Source: Cohaesibacter gelatinilyticus
GTDB taxonomy: Bacteria > Pseudomonadota > Alphaproteobacteria > Rhizobiales > Cohaesibacteraceae
Assembly (NCBI RefSeq): GCF_900215605.1
Contig: NZ_OBEL01000001.1
Coordinates: 1,957,435-2,021,434, forward strand
Reading direction: 5' to 3'
DNA length: 64,000 nt
The translations under genes were made by a program, and so were the position numbers. Numbering within the stretch: position 1 is the stretch's first letter; each line of letters starts with the position of its first letter. Below the pieces are notes generated by a model that was given only the letters and a program-made list of their open reading frames with translations, was not told where the DNA came from and searched no databases. Of this stretch, positions 18,322-28,451 are shown piece after piece.

Positions 18322-18344
18322 AAAAAGGCTCCAAAAGGAGCCTT
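18322..18344 (-). terminator. Rho-independent terminator downstream of the CBS-domain gene
   Basis: Perfect eight-base-pair stem AAGGCTCC/GGAGCCTT (18325-18332 with 18337-18344) with a four-base loop. On the minus strand it runs into a T-run. It ends the CBS gene transcript about 25 bases past the stop. Confidence 0.8.
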
Positions 18345-18370
18345 ATCTCTTTGGAAGATGCTGATCGGAA

Positions 18371-18913
18371 TTAGCCCACCATCAATTGCTTGATCTTCAG
18401 GGTCTCCAGTTCCAGTTCAATCAAACGGCTGTTCACCAGATCGGTAATCGACACCAGACCGCACAACATTCCGCCTTGAAGCACCGGCATATGGCGGAAT
18501 CGCTTCTCGGTCATGATTTCCATGATGGTGCTGACTTTGTCATCTGGCGTGCAGGTAATCGGTGCAGGGGTCATGATATTTTGCACCTGATCCGCCATCA
18601 GCGCCTGAACACCTTCTTCCCCATCACAATTGGACATGGACCGAATGATGTCGCGCTCAGACAGAACGCCAACCAGGTTACCCTGCCCATCAATCACAGG
18701 CAAAACACCGATTCTCTTGATGGAAAGATCTGCACAAGCCGCCGCAATGGAAGTTGTCTCGGTAATGGTATAAACCGTTACACCCTTATCATCGAGAATA
18801 TGAGCAACCGTGGTCTGAGATTTGGCTTTCTCAAAGGCAAGTGTCGGATCCTGGGAATGACTTTCCTGTTCTTTTTCGTGTGCTCTTGGCCCTTGATAGG
18901 AAATTGGCGCCAT
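18371..18913 (-). CDS. CBS-domain pair protein
   Basis: Soluble protein of 180 residues with two CBS domains (about residues 45-105 and 115-170). They include GVLSERDIIR and GLVSITDLVNSRL, the usual strand-helix ends. CBS pairs bind adenine nucleotides and act as energy sensors. The ATG at 18913 follows GGGAGG by eight bases; a GTG at 19015 in frame would reach into a hairpin and is unlikely. The target of the protein is not evident. Confidence 0.88.
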   Translation of the reverse strand: MAPISYQGPRAHEKEQESHSQDPTLAFEKAKSQTTVAHILDDKGVTVYTITETTSIAAACADLSIKRIGVLPVIDGQGNLVGVLSERDIIRSMSNCDGEEGVQALMADQVQNIMTPAPITCTPDDKVSTIMEIMTEKRFRHMPVLQGGMLCGLVSITDLVNSRLIELELETLKIKQLMVG

Positions 18914-19014
18914 GGAAAATCCTCCCGCGGGCAATCCTCCCAGAATTTCGCCAATGCCCGCAGCCCGACGGAATTCCAAAGCGTCAATCCAGATTTTCGA
19001 GAAATAGACCCTCA

Positions 19015-19067
19015 CCTATCCGGCGTTGCTTTGTTTTTGAATCCTAGCAACAAACCCACCGGATAGG
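19015..19067. other. Structured inverted repeat between psuG and the CBS gene
   Basis: Outer nine-base-pair stem CCTATCCGG/CCGGATAGG (19015-19023 with 19059-19067) encloses an inner six-base-pair stem GTTGCT/AGCAAC (19025-19030 with 19046-19051). No T-run follows on the minus strand. It lies in the 174-base leader of the CBS gene and could be a psuG 3' structure or a leader control element. Confidence 0.5.
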
Positions 19068-19087
19068 CAATAGATCAGCTTCAATGC

Positions 19088-20011
19088 TTACACACACAAC
19101 GCCTTGGCAATTTTTGCAGAAAGACGCGCATTATTCTTCACCAATGCAATATTGGTCTGCAAGCTACGGCCATGGGTGAGTTCAGCAATGCGAGACAGAA
19201 CAAACGGTGTCACATCCTTGGCTGTCACATTGCGACGATTGGCTTCATCAATGGCTTCCAGAATATCCGTTTCCATCTCATTACGCGGGATTTCATTAGT
19301 TTCCGGCACAGGATTGGCAACCATCATGCCTCCGTCCAGACCGAGCGTCTGACGCATTTGATGGAATTTGGCAATCTTGGCTGGATCATCCAGACGCAAG
19401 GGACAAGGAAGTCCACTTTGGCGAGACCAGAATGCCGGAAACTCGTCGGTCTCAAAGCCAACGACAGGCACACCAAGTGTCTCCAATACTTCCAAGGTCT
19501 TGGGGATATCCAGCAGCGCCTTCACACCAGCCGACACAACCATCACTGGTGTTTGACCCAATTCCTGCAAATCAGCTGAAATATCAAAAGTCTCTTCAGC
19601 ACCACGATGCACCCCACCGACACCACCAGTCGCGAAAACGGAAATGCCTGCACGATGAGCGCAGATCATGGTCGCAGCAACGGTAGTAGACCCCGTCCGT
19701 CCAGTCGCCAAGGCAAAGGCCAGATCAGCACGAGAGAGCTTCATCACATCAGTTCGCTGTGCCAGAGCTTCCAACTGCTCCTTTTCCAGACCGACATGGA
19801 TCACACCATCAAGTATGGCGATCGTGGCAGGCGTTGCTCCTTCCGCCCGGATGATGTCTTCCACCGCTACTGCCGTTTCAACATTGGCCGGATAAGGCAT
19901 ACCATGGGTGATGATAGTGGATTCCAGGGCCACTACAGGCTTGCCAGCATCTAGTGCCTGCTTCACATCAGCACTAAAGGTCATTGGGAGAGAAGAGTTG
20001 GTATCAGTCAT
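19088..20011 (-). CDS. psuG: Pseudouridine-5'-phosphate glycosidase
   Basis: Enzyme of 307 residues that splits pseudouridine 5'-phosphate into uracil and ribose 5-phosphate. The family segments VVALESTIITHGMPYP near the N-terminus, ATGGVGGVHRG in the middle and ANPVPE near the active site are present. It is preceded in the same direction by a PfkB kinase gene ending 35 bases upstream, the normal psuK-psuG pair. Confidence 0.95.
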   Translation of the reverse strand: MTDTNSSLPMTFSADVKQALDAGKPVVALESTIITHGMPYPANVETAVAVEDIIRAEGATPATIAILDGVIHVGLEKEQLEALAQRTDVMKLSRADLAFALATGRTGSTTVAATMICAHRAGISVFATGGVGGVHRGAEETFDISADLQELGQTPVMVVSAGVKALLDIPKTLEVLETLGVPVVGFETDEFPAFWSRQSGLPCPLRLDDPAKIAKFHQMRQTLGLDGGMMVANPVPETNEIPRNEMETDILEAIDEANRRNVTAKDVTPFVLSRIAELTHGRSLQTNIALVKNNARLSAKIAKALCV

Positions 20012-20046
20012 AGATCAGATCTTTTTCTTGTTCTTGAAAGTTTTCA

Positions 20047-20976
20047 TCAGGATTGCGGGATATCAGTCAGACAATTATCCAGCATCATTCGATTGAGCAT
20101 ATCAGGGATGGCTTGCTCACTCATCAGCGCAAGGCTGGCACCGGCCAGACCATAGGGCAAAGCCTTACTCAAGGTCTTATGCAAGGTCAGGCCATGCAAA
20201 ATACAAGCAGCCAGACAATCCCCTGCCCCATTGGTGGAGCGAACCCGAACAGGAGGAGCGGGAAGAAACCAGGTCTCCTCACCTTTCCAGGCAGTGATGC
20301 CTTTGCCACCTTTGGTAATGACGCCATGCTGCACGCCCAATTCCAAAAGGATGGCAGGCAAGGCATCAAGTTCGGCATATTCTTCCGCCAGGATTGCAGC
20401 TTCAGCCTCATTGCAAAAAAGCAGATCCACCTTATCGAGGCATCCAGCCACCCGATTGGCCTTGGGGCCAGAGACTGCACAAACCGCCAGATTGCGCCCG
20501 CCCTTGTTATTGGCCAACTCTTCGAGCACTTCTTCCGGCAGATTGGTGTCAGCCACCAGATCGCAATCCTCCGGCAAATCTGCCAAACAAGCTTCAACAT
20601 GAGACAACGGATAATGATCATAGATCTGCATGGCAGCCAGCCCGGCCACCAAGGCACCATTTGGCTCTTCAATAGCGGTATAGGTCGCCGTCTGACGATC
20701 ACCATCGGTAATGACGAGGCTGGTATCAATGCCCTTGGCCTCGAGTTGAGAGGTCACGAAACGACCATCGCTATCATCACCAACGATGGTGGATAGCATG
20801 ACTGGCCATTCAAGCATGGCAAGGCCACGCGCGATATTGCCTGCTACTCCGCCAGGGCTTCGGACCAGAGATCCGGGATTAGACTGACCAGGTTCATAGC
20901 GTTTGGACGCCCGTCCGATCTGGTCCATATGGGCACCACCCAGCACGAAAAACTGGGGGGACTTTTCTTGCGACAT
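20047..20976 (-). CDS. psuK: PfkB-family kinase, probable pseudouridine kinase
   Basis: Ribokinase-fold sugar kinase of 309 residues with the N-terminal di-glycine region SPGGVAGNIARGLA and the C-terminal catalytic motif NGAGDCLAA. Position directly before psuG indicates phosphorylation of pseudouridine. The ATG at 20976 is likely. A palindrome 36 bases upstream may be its operator. Confidence 0.88.
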   Translation of the reverse strand: MSQEKSPQFFVLGGAHMDQIGRASKRYEPGQSNPGSLVRSPGGVAGNIARGLAMLEWPVMLSTIVGDDSDGRFVTSQLEAKGIDTSLVITDGDRQTATYTAIEEPNGALVAGLAAMQIYDHYPLSHVEACLADLPEDCDLVADTNLPEEVLEELANNKGGRNLAVCAVSGPKANRVAGCLDKVDLLFCNEAEAAILAEEYAELDALPAILLELGVQHGVITKGGKGITAWKGEETWFLPAPPVRVRSTNGAGDCLAACILHGLTLHKTLSKALPYGLAGASLALMSEQAIPDMLNRMMLDNCLTDIPQS

Positions 20977-21011
20977 GGAAAGCCTGCCTGCCTGTAAAAA
21001 TCTAAAACTTG

Positions 21012-21026
21012 ATTGTCAGTGACAAT
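21012..21026. promoter_or_regulatory. Palindrome ATTGTCA-G-TGACAAT upstream of psuK
   Basis: Perfect inverted repeat with seven-base arms around a single G, 36 bases before the psuK start. The form fits a dimeric repressor operator. No regulator gene is next to it, so the binding protein is unknown. Confidence 0.45.
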
Positions 21027-21111
21027 AAAGCTCTCCTACACCAATTGCTAGCCGAAAGGACCAGATACGAACCGCAAATCCATAGCAGATGCCATGATGG
21101 GAAAGACGAGT

Positions 21112-21147
21112 AAAAAAAGAGCCGCTGCTCGGTTGAGACAGCGGCTC
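21112..21147 (-). terminator. Rho-independent terminator of mmsA
   Basis: Nine-base-pair stem GAGCCGCTG/CAGCGGCTC (21119-21127 with 21139-21147) followed on the minus strand by seven T residues. It lies about 75 bases past the mmsA stop. Confidence 0.85.
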
Positions 21148-21223
21148 GAAGTCCATCCATTAGGGAGGAGATGGATGATCAGATAAGGATCGGGGCAAAC
21201 AAGATCGTCCCAATCCGAAAGGC

Positions 21224-22726
21224 TTATTCCATCACAGGGATAGAGAACTCGCCGCCTTCCTTGATGCCTGATGGCCAACGGGAAGTCACAGTCTTGGTGC
21301 GGGTGTAGAATTTGAACGCATCTGGACCATGCTGGTTCAAATCACCAAAGCCGGATTTCTTCCAGCCACCGAAAGTGTGGTAAGCCAGCGGCACAGGAAT
21401 TGGCACATTGATGCCAACCATGCCGATATTGATGCGGTTCGCAAAGTCACGCGCGGTATCACCATCACGGGTGAAGATCGCGGTACCGTTACCATATTCA
21501 TGATCCATCGCATGACCAATGGCTTCTTCATAGGTTTTGGCACGAACACAAGACAGAACTGGGCCGAAGATTTCGGTCTTGTAGATGTCCATGTCGGTGG
21601 TGACTTTATCGAACAGGTGAGGACCAACGAAGAAGCCGTTCTCATAACCTTGCAGAGAGAAATCACGACCATCAACAACCAGTTCAGCACCCTGTTCAAC
21701 ACCGGTTTCTACCAGACGCAGAATGTTTTCTTTGGCAGCGGCGGTAACAACCGGACCATAATCCACATCATCACCAGCGGTGTATGGGCCAACTTTCAGC
21801 TTCTCGATGCGAGGAACCAGCTTCTCGATCAGCTTGTCAGCGGTTTCTTCTCCAACAGGCACAGCAACAGAAATCGCCATGCAGCGTTCGCCAGCAGCGC
21901 CAAAGCCAGCACCAACCAGAGCATCTGCAGCCTGATCCAGATCAGCATCCGGCATGATGATCATGTGGTTTTTCGCGCCACCGAAGCACTGAGCACGTTT
22001 GCCGTTTTCAGCTGCACGATGATAGATGTAATGAGCGATCGGGGTAGAACCCACGAAACCAACAGCCTGAATGGTGTCGTTGTCGAGGATCGCATCAACG
22101 CTTTCCTTGTCACCATTGACAACCTGCAAAATGCCATCTGGAAGACCTGCTTCTTTCAGCAGTTCAGCCAGCATCATGGGAACGGATGGGTCACGCTCGG
22201 AAGGCTTCATGATCATCGCATTGCCGCAAACAAGCGCAGGGCCAAGTTTCCAAAGCGGGATCATGGCAGGAAAGTTGAACGGAGTAATACCGGCAACAAC
22301 GCCCAGAGCCTGACGCATGGAATACATGTCGATGCCAGGACCAGCACTGTCAGTGAACTCACCTTTGAGCATGTGAGGAGCACCACAGCAAACTTCGATC
22401 ACTTCCAGACCACGCTGAACGTCACCTTTGGCGTCGACGAAAGTTTTGCCATGCTCGGAAGACAGTTTCTCGGCCAACTTGTCCATGTCACGGTTCAGCA
22501 GACTCACAAACTTCATCATCACGCGAGCGCGCTTCTGAGGGTTCTGAGCAGCCCATGCAGGTTGAGCTTTGGCAGCGGCTGCAACAGCTGCGTCCAGCTC
22601 GTCTTTGGTTGCCAGAGCAACCTTGGCCTGAACTTCACCGGTTGCAGGGTTATAAACATCAGCGAAGCGGCCGGACTTACCTTCCACACGCTCGCCATTG
22701 ATGAAATGACCGATTACTTCCGTCAT
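21224..22726 (-). CDS. mmsA: CoA-acylating methylmalonate-semialdehyde dehydrogenase
   Basis: Aldehyde dehydrogenase of 500 residues that converts methylmalonate semialdehyde (valine, thymine or inositol breakdown) to propionyl-CoA. Family marks are VVAGITPFNFPAMIPLWKLG, the FGGAKNHMI segment and the catalytic cysteine in GAAGERCMAIS. It is divergent from a LysR regulator, which may control it. It stands alone with its own terminator. Confidence 0.95.
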   Translation of the reverse strand: MTEVIGHFINGERVEGKSGRFADVYNPATGEVQAKVALATKDELDAAVAAAAKAQPAWAAQNPQKRARVMMKFVSLLNRDMDKLAEKLSSEHGKTFVDAKGDVQRGLEVIEVCCGAPHMLKGEFTDSAGPGIDMYSMRQALGVVAGITPFNFPAMIPLWKLGPALVCGNAMIMKPSERDPSVPMMLAELLKEAGLPDGILQVVNGDKESVDAILDNDTIQAVGFVGSTPIAHYIYHRAAENGKRAQCFGGAKNHMIIMPDADLDQAADALVGAGFGAAGERCMAISVAVPVGEETADKLIEKLVPRIEKLKVGPYTAGDDVDYGPVVTAAAKENILRLVETGVEQGAELVVDGRDFSLQGYENGFFVGPHLFDKVTTDMDIYKTEIFGPVLSCVRAKTYEEAIGHAMDHEYGNGTAIFTRDGDTARDFANRINIGMVGINVPIPVPLAYHTFGGWKKSGFGDLNQHGPDAFKFYTRTKTVTSRWPSGIKEGGEFSIPVME

Positions 22727-22880
22727 GCTTTCCTCCTGGGTGACGCCTACTCAAAGACATCGGGTTTGAGCTATTGGTCGCCATTTTGCCTCAACAAAAA
22801 TAATAATCAATGGCCGCATTGTCATATCCGTTGTGCATATTTTATAGTACCAACTAAAGTCGGAATGGGAGAAACAAGCC
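22727..22880. promoter_or_regulatory. Divergent mmsA/lysR promoter region
   Basis: A 154-base AT-rich spacer between two start codons transcribed in opposite directions, the standard arrangement for a LysR regulator and its target. I could not place a definite T-N11-A operator or promoter boxes. Confidence 0.4.
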
Positions 22881-23762
22881 ATGAACTGGGATGACGTGCG
22901 AATTTTCCTTGCAGTTGCAAGGGCTGGACAGATTTTACAAGCGGCAAGGCGCCTGGGCGTCAACCATGCCACCGTGGCGCGGCGGATCACCGCACTGGAA
23001 GATGCCCTTAAGGCAAAACTCTTAGACAGACGTACCACCGGGTGTATTCTGACACCTGAGGGCGAGGAATTTCTGCTCGCGGCCGAACGCATGGAAGCAG
23101 AAATGACATCGGTCCGCGCCAATATTGGCGAAACCAATATTGATGTTTCCGGCGTAGTGCGCATTGGCGCGCCCGATGGCTTTGGCGTCGCCTATCTCGC
23201 CTCTCGTCTCGATCCATTACTGGATCAATATCCCGATTTGACCATTCAACTGGTCCCAGTCCCGCAAAGCTTTTCCATTGATCGACGTGAGGCTGACATC
23301 GTCATCACCGTGGAACGGCCAACCCACGGACGGCTGGTGGCCAGAAAGCTGGTAGATTATAGCCTTGGCTTTTATGCTTCGCGCTCCTATGTCAAACAGC
23401 ACGGCATACCCCAATCTCGCGATGATCTCAGCTCGCACCGACTAATCGGCTATGTGGAAGATCTGATCTTCAGCCAATCCCTGAACTATTCTGCCGAAAT
23501 GATGAAAGGTGAACGCACCCAATTTGAGTGCGCCTCTGCCTTGGGACAGACAGAGGCAGTAAAAGCGGGCCTTGGCATCGGCATTCTGCACGGTTTCATG
23601 GCACGTGAAGATCCAGATCTCGTCGAAATCCTACCACAACGCTCCATACAACGAGCCTACTGGGCTGTTTATCATGAAAGCACCCGTCGCTTGGGGCGCA
23701 TCACAGCGGTCTCAGACTATATCTATCGGCTGGTTGAGCAGGAAAAACACATTTTCAAATAA
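22881..23762 (+). CDS. LysR-family transcriptional regulator
   Basis: Regulator of 293 residues. The N-terminal helix-turn-helix (residues 1-60) contains QAARRLGVNHATVARRI, followed by a LysR substrate-binding domain from about residue 90 (VVRIGAPDGFGVAYLA). The short N-terminal form WDDVRIFLAVARAG is typical of alphaproteobacterial LysR proteins. It is divergent from mmsA and probably regulates it; the inducer is not known. Confidence 0.92.
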   Translation: MNWDDVRIFLAVARAGQILQAARRLGVNHATVARRITALEDALKAKLLDRRTTGCILTPEGEEFLLAAERMEAEMTSVRANIGETNIDVSGVVRIGAPDGFGVAYLASRLDPLLDQYPDLTIQLVPVPQSFSIDRREADIVITVERPTHGRLVARKLVDYSLGFYASRSYVKQHGIPQSRDDLSSHRLIGYVEDLIFSQSLNYSAEMMKGERTQFECASALGQTEAVKAGLGIGILHGFMAREDPDLVEILPQRSIQRAYWAVYHESTRRLGRITAVSDYIYRLVEQEKHIFK

Positions 23763-23779
23763 GAAAAACGGCTCATATT

Positions 23780-24511
23780 CTACGCTTCAATTGCGCTTTT
23801 AAGCCTCACGAAAGAGCGGCCAGACATCAACAGAAAAACAAGCGTAGCAAGACCGGTAGAAGAAAAAGACATCACCATGACCACAATCTGATATTTCACT
23901 GCAATCAGCGGCGACACTCCAGAAAGGATCTGCCCAGTCATCATTCCCGGCAAGGACACAAGCCCGACAGCAAACAAAGAATTGATGGTTGGAATCATGG
24001 CGGCATTGGCTGCTGCTTTTCGTGCCTTGAGATAATCCGCCCCACTCTCCAGCTCTGCCACAAGCCGCTCTGCACTTTGCGAAATCGCCGTCATGCTGAC
24101 CACATAGATCATTCCGGCCAACGGAATGATAAGACGCGGATTATACCATGGATCAGCCTTCAATATGGCAATCACCACAATAGCCAAAATGACAGAACCA
24201 CCAAGGCCAATTGCAAGCAATGCGGAGCGATAAAGCGACAGACCGGGTCTGCACAGAGGATTAAGGCTGATCCAGGTCGCAGCTCCCATCATCACGCCCA
24301 AAACAAGCACCACCTGAAGGGGTGACTGGTTGGTGAAAATATAGGTCAGCACATAGCCAATAGTCAGCAGCTGCAAGATCATCCGTGCCATGGCACGAAT
24401 GGCCTTGTATAAGTCCATTTCCCAGAAATAGAGCATGCCAAACACGGGCAAAGCAGGCAGCAGAAGCCAGAAGAAACTGGTTAGCGATATATCATGAAGC
24501 GAAGGAGACAT
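23780..24511 (-). CDS. FetB-family ABC transporter permease (UPF0014)
   Basis: Membrane protein of 243 residues with about seven predicted helices. It has the UPF0014/FetB marks RMILQLLTIGYVL near residue 43 and SLPGMMTGQILSGVSPLIAVKYQ in the second half (the core is LPGMMTGQILSG). In E. coli, FetAB is an iron exporter linked to oxidative stress. The ATPase partner FetA is not adjacent here, so the transporter is either incomplete locally or paired with a distant gene. It converges with the LysR gene, 17 bases apart. Confidence 0.85.
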   Translation of the reverse strand: MSPSLHDISLTSFFWLLLPALPVFGMLYFWEMDLYKAIRAMARMILQLLTIGYVLTYIFTNQSPLQVVLVLGVMMGAATWISLNPLCRPGLSLYRSALLAIGLGGSVILAIVVIAILKADPWYNPRLIIPLAGMIYVVSMTAISQSAERLVAELESGADYLKARKAAANAAMIPTINSLFAVGLVSLPGMMTGQILSGVSPLIAVKYQIVVMVMSFSSTGLATLVFLLMSGRSFVRLKSAIEA

Positions 24512-24616
24512 GCAGAGCGACCTGTGCTTTGCTTACTTGAGCCGACGAGTATGGGCATCATGAAAGCAAGTCACCGCAAGAGCAAGGCATTCTACCTCTT
24601 TTACCCTACACAGATG

Positions 24617-25540
24617 CTACCGAGCCAGAAAGGCTTGCAACCGGCTTTTCCAGTCAGCTTTTGGTTCATCACGAACCAGGCGGAAACCAAGATTTTCTGG
24701 AGGCTCGCCCACAGCACAGCCGCCAGAAAGCGGGTCACGAATGAAGCTTGAAAGATACGAGCGCAGTTTGCCTTGGGCAATATAAACACCACAATGATTT
24801 TGAGACTCTATCAGTGCACCTGATGCATCATGGCGATAACGCATATAGCAGCTAGACGTCCATTCCCAGATATTGCCGGACAGATCTGCAATGCCGAGAG
24901 AATTCACTCCAAAACTCCCAAGTTTTTTGGGGATGGGATCATATTCCTCGTCACGTGGCAACTCGCCTTTATCCAATCCATAGCGCCGTGCCTTGCTAGG
25001 CTGAGAGATAGAAGGATCACGATCGACACTATTGGGCAAGAGAGCATCATCATAATAACGTTCAGCAGCAAAAGACGCCCATTCCACATCGGTTGGCAAG
25101 CGCCAGACAAGGCCTGTTTTCTCAGATAACCAAGTTGCATAGGCATTGGCATCATCGTGGCTAACACCAGTAACCGGTATTGGCTCATACAATGGCTCAA
25201 CTGTTCCATCTGCGCTGATATAAGCCTGCCATTGTGACTTGCAGGCACCGTCAGACACACAAGCTTCATAATCCTGCGCACTAACTTGATACTTCATCAC
25301 GTGTAAGCGATTGGGAACATGTTTTTTCTCGATCGGGCCGTTAATAGGACGCCCCTCTCGCACATATTCACCAGGAACTCGATAGGTAAAGCTGCGTGGT
25401 TCAACCAGCACAGTCGGTACATCTATATCGATTGCAAAGGCGCGCATATGCTGAAGCAACAGGGTAAACAAAACCAGTGCCAAAAGAGAGAAGCCAACCA
25501 AGGCTTGCTTGATGAATGAGATTGTCTCGCCGGAAACCAT
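24617..25540 (-). CDS. Membrane-anchored FGE-sulfatase-domain protein lacking catalytic cysteines
   Basis: Protein of 307 residues with an N-terminal hydrophobic anchor (about residues 10-32) and a formylglycine-generating-enzyme fold. Family marks are PVTGVSHDDANAYATWLSEKTG, WRLPTDVEWASFA, GNIWEWTSSCY and a C-terminal NLGFRLVRDE. The RGGSY region with the C-x4-C catalytic pair of true FGE is replaced by RSYLSSFIRDP, so sulfatase activation is unlikely. It may be a NirV-like or binding protein. The ATG at 25540 is chosen; a TTG at 25567 is also in frame. Confidence 0.78.
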   Translation of the reverse strand: MVSGETISFIKQALVGFSLLALVLFTLLLQHMRAFAIDIDVPTVLVEPRSFTYRVPGEYVREGRPINGPIEKKHVPNRLHVMKYQVSAQDYEACVSDGACKSQWQAYISADGTVEPLYEPIPVTGVSHDDANAYATWLSEKTGLVWRLPTDVEWASFAAERYYDDALLPNSVDRDPSISQPSKARRYGLDKGELPRDEEYDPIPKKLGSFGVNSLGIADLSGNIWEWTSSCYMRYRHDASGALIESQNHCGVYIAQGKLRSYLSSFIRDPLSGGCAVGEPPENLGFRLVRDEPKADWKSRLQAFLAR

Positions 25541-25733
25541 CAGTGCATCTATTCTTACTCTACACAAAACCGATGGTGGCTTAACAGCTTAAATTGAGTT
25601 TGAAAATCACCTTAGAGCTGGAAAATCCATATACACACGAATAACAGGACAAATCACTGAAAAGAAAAAGCTTTTCGCATCTCCCATCATGCGCGCAAAT
25701 TGTCGCACCCATTTAAAATCTGTGATTATACGT

Positions 25734-25764
25734 AAAAACCCTCGCAGATCAGATCTACGAGGGT
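25734..25764 (-). terminator. Rho-independent terminator of cckA
   Basis: Seven-base-pair stem ACCCTCG/CGAGGGT (25738-25744 with 25758-25764) extended by an inner AGATC/GATCT pairing. On the minus strand it ends in a run of T. It lies 24 bases past the cckA stop. Confidence 0.82.
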
Positions 25765-25787
25765 CAAAACTCGGCAATGTCTGCCAA

Positions 25788-28451
25788 TCACTCCTCAAGC
25801 ATTTCCTTAATCTTGACTGCAAGCTGCTTGAGCGAAAATGGCTTGGGCAAGAAGCCGAATTCTTCATTCTCCGGCAGGTTCTTGCGGAAAGCTTCCTCCG
25901 CATAACCGGACATGAAGATCACACGGATATCCGGGCGTTTCTTGCGCAGCTCACCCAACATGGTCGGACCATCCATTTCCGGCATCACCACATCGGAGAC
26001 AACAAGATCAACGCCTTCTTCGATCTCCTCGATCAATTCAAGCGCTTCCACTCCGGATCCAGCTTCATGAACCGTATAGCCACGTGAAGCCAAAGCCCGA
26101 GCAGCAAAGGCCCTGACCGCTTCTTCGTCTTCCACCAACAAGATCGTAGCACTACCAGTTAGATCCTCGACAGTTTCAGGTGCCGGAGGAGGCATATCCG
26201 CCTCGACCTCAATTTCCAGAACATCATCCTTGGCTTCTTCAACGAACCGCGGAAGGAAAATCCGGAAGGTCGTGCCCTGCCCCATTTCACTTTCGAGGAA
26301 AATGAAACCACCAGTCTGTTTAACGATGCCATAGACAGTAGACAGGCCAAGCCCGGTTCCTTTGCCAACATCTTTGGTCGAGAAAAATGGCTCGAAAATC
26401 TTTTCCCGAATTTCAGGAGGAATCCCGGTACCGCTGTCCAAAACTTCGAGTAGAACATAATCAGACGGCTGCAGAACCTTGTAAGGCATCTGACTGGCTT
26501 CTTCTTCGTTCAGATTCCGTGTCTGAATGGTGAGCTGGCCACCCTCTGGCATTGCGTCGCGAGCATTCACCGCCAGATTGACAATAACCTGCTCCAACTG
26601 GTTCAAGTCCGCCTTGACAGGCCAGAGATCACGTCCATGCACCACATCAAGCTCAACCTTTTCACCCAATAGACGGTCCAGCAAGATAGACAGGTTTGCC
26701 AGAACTTCGCTCAAAGACAGCGTCTGCGGGCGCAAGGTCTGGCGACGTGAGAAGGCTAGCAATTGCCGTACGAGCGAAGCTGCACGATTGGCATTTTGCT
26801 TGATATTCATGATGTCCTGGAAAGCCGGATCACTTGGACGATGACTTGCCAGCAACAGATCAGAGAATCCGATGATCGCGGTCAGAACATTGTTGAAATC
26901 GTGCGCAACACCACCGGCCAGCTGGCCGACAGCCTGCATCTTCTGGCTTTGAGTGAACTGGACTTCAAGAGCGCGTTGTTCGGTGGTCTCCAACGCATAC
27001 ACAATGACCTGCTCGTCATCCCCTTCGCTATCCTCAACACCAGATAGGAAGAAGCGAACAGTGCGCTCGGAATCATGGAATAACTCACTTTCCACCGGGG
27101 CAATGTGGCTTTTTCCACCAAGCGCTTCTTCGATGGCAGCTGCAAGCTCATCACGGTTTTTCTCCGCAACCATTTTCATCAGGGTAATACCCTGGCTAAC
27201 TTCCACATCCGCAACTGCATCTGAGACAATTTCAGCGTCCTCAGCATCTTCAACGGTCACGTCATCAGCAGGAAAATCATCTGGTGGTACGTCATGGAAC
27301 ATACGTACAAATGGTGCATTGGTTCGCACCACCTTACCATCCCCGGTCAGAGCAGCAATCGCAATTGGTGTGTTGTTGAAGAAACGGGCGAAGCGAACCT
27401 CGGCCACACGTAGTTCCTCGGAAATTTCCTCTCCCGGACTACGATTAAGCACCAGAGTGCGAGAGGCACCAGATGTGCCATCAGAGGCAGTTGGCACACG
27501 ATGCATCAGACGCACAGGCAAGCTCTGACCATTGCGTTTGACCAGATCAAGATCGATCATCTCGGTCTTGGCCATACCAGGATTGGCAACAGCCCCAGCA
27601 AGCAACGCAGTCCCATCCCCGGAGATCAGATCCTTCAGTACAAGGTCACGTGGCTCGAACTGAGCCAGATCATAGCCTAGCCAGTCCGCCAATGTGGCAT
27701 TCATATAGATCACACGACCATCAGGCTCGGCAGAAAAGAAACCGGCAGGCGCATGATCCAGATAGTTGATGGCCAACTGCAATTCCTGAAAGATATTTTC
27801 CTGACGTTCACGATCACGGGTGATATCGCTGATTTGCCAAACGGCCAGCTGATCCTTCTTACCCTTCTCGTCCAGATCATCCATGACCTGAACCTTGACA
27901 CGGAACCAGCGACCGGCATTGCCGCGTTCCTCTTCACTCGTTCGACCCGCAAGACCGCGCGAAAGACGAAACTCCTCCATCGCCGAACGACCTTCACGGG
28001 CGGCTTCGGAGAGACGATAGACAGCTTCAGCGGCATCCGGCTCTCCTGCAAAGGTCCGTTCTATTGATCGAACAGCTTCAGCAGCGGGCGCTTCCGTCAA
28101 TTGCGCATAATACTGATTGGCATAGACAATATGCCCTTTGGAGCTACAAACCAGCACACCATCCTGCATGCTGTCAACAAACTGGCGCGTAAGGTGATGG
28201 GGAGCCTGCTTTTGACCGAGTTGAACCAACCCCACGGCCATACCCAACAGGGATAAGATACCAACTCCAGCCAGCAATCCCAAAAAAAGCAATTGCAATT
28301 TGCCGCCAGCTTCACCTTGATAAAAAGCCAATCCAACAGCTGCCAACACCAATATCAAAGCCAAGAAAATCAGCCATTTCACACTGCCAGACCGTTCACT
28401 TCGATCAATGATGGCCTGTGTTTCCGTATTCTGGCTCACATTTTCCCCCAT
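25788..28451 (-). CDS. cckA: Hybrid histidine kinase CckA
   Basis: Cell-cycle hybrid kinase of 887 residues that, through ChpT, controls phosphorylation of CtrA in alphaproteobacteria. Two membrane helices lie near residues 25-43 and 53-75. PAS regions follow (about 88-210, 225-335 and 350-490). The HisKA motif GGVAHDFNN carries His517, and the ATPase domain has [10 protein letters not shown] and [12 protein letters not shown]. The C-terminal receiver has Asp820 in [10 protein letters not shown]. Its place beside the flagellar cluster fits CtrA control of flagellar genes, and CtrA-type boxes are seen in the window. Confidence 0.95.
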   Translation of the reverse strand: MGENVSQNTETQAIIDRSERSGSVKWLIFLALILVLAAVGLAFYQGEAGGKLQLLFLGLLAGVGILSLLGMAVGLVQLGQKQAPHHLTRQFVDSMQDGVLVCSSKGHIVYANQYYAQLTEAPAAEAVRSIERTFAGEPDAAEAVYRLSEAAREGRSAMEEFRLSRGLAGRTSEEERGNAGRWFRVKVQVMDDLDEKGKKDQLAVWQISDITRDRERQENIFQELQLAINYLDHAPAGFFSAEPDGRVIYMNATLADWLGYDLAQFEPRDLVLKDLISGDGTALLAGAVANPGMAKTEMIDLDLVKRNGQSLPVRLMHRVPTASDGTSGASRTLVLNRSPGEEISEELRVAEVRFARFFNNTPIAIAALTGDGKVVRTNAPFVRMFHDVPPDDFPADDVTVEDAEDAEIVSDAVADVEVSQGITLMKMVAEKNRDELAAAIEEALGGKSHIAPVESELFHDSERTVRFFLSGVEDSEGDDEQVIVYALETTEQRALEVQFTQSQKMQAVGQLAGGVAHDFNNVLTAIIGFSDLLLASHRPSDPAFQDIMNIKQNANRAASLVRQLLAFSRRQTLRPQTLSLSEVLANLSILLDRLLGEKVELDVVHGRDLWPVKADLNQLEQVIVNLAVNARDAMPEGGQLTIQTRNLNEEEASQMPYKVLQPSDYVLLEVLDSGTGIPPEIREKIFEPFFSTKDVGKGTGLGLSTVYGIVKQTGGFIFLESEMGQGTTFRIFLPRFVEEAKDDVLEIEVEADMPPPAPETVEDLTGSATILLVEDEEAVRAFAARALASRGYTVHEAGSGVEALELIEEIEEGVDLVVSDVVMPEMDGPTMLGELRKKRPDIRVIFMSGYAEEAFRKNLPENEEFGFLPKPFSLKQLAVKIKEMLEE

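Noticed and set aside
21329..22894. 521-codon plus-strand frame across mmsA
   Set aside because: It is the complement of a textbook mmsA gene with normal conserved motifs. The antisense product has low-complexity composition and no recognisable domain.
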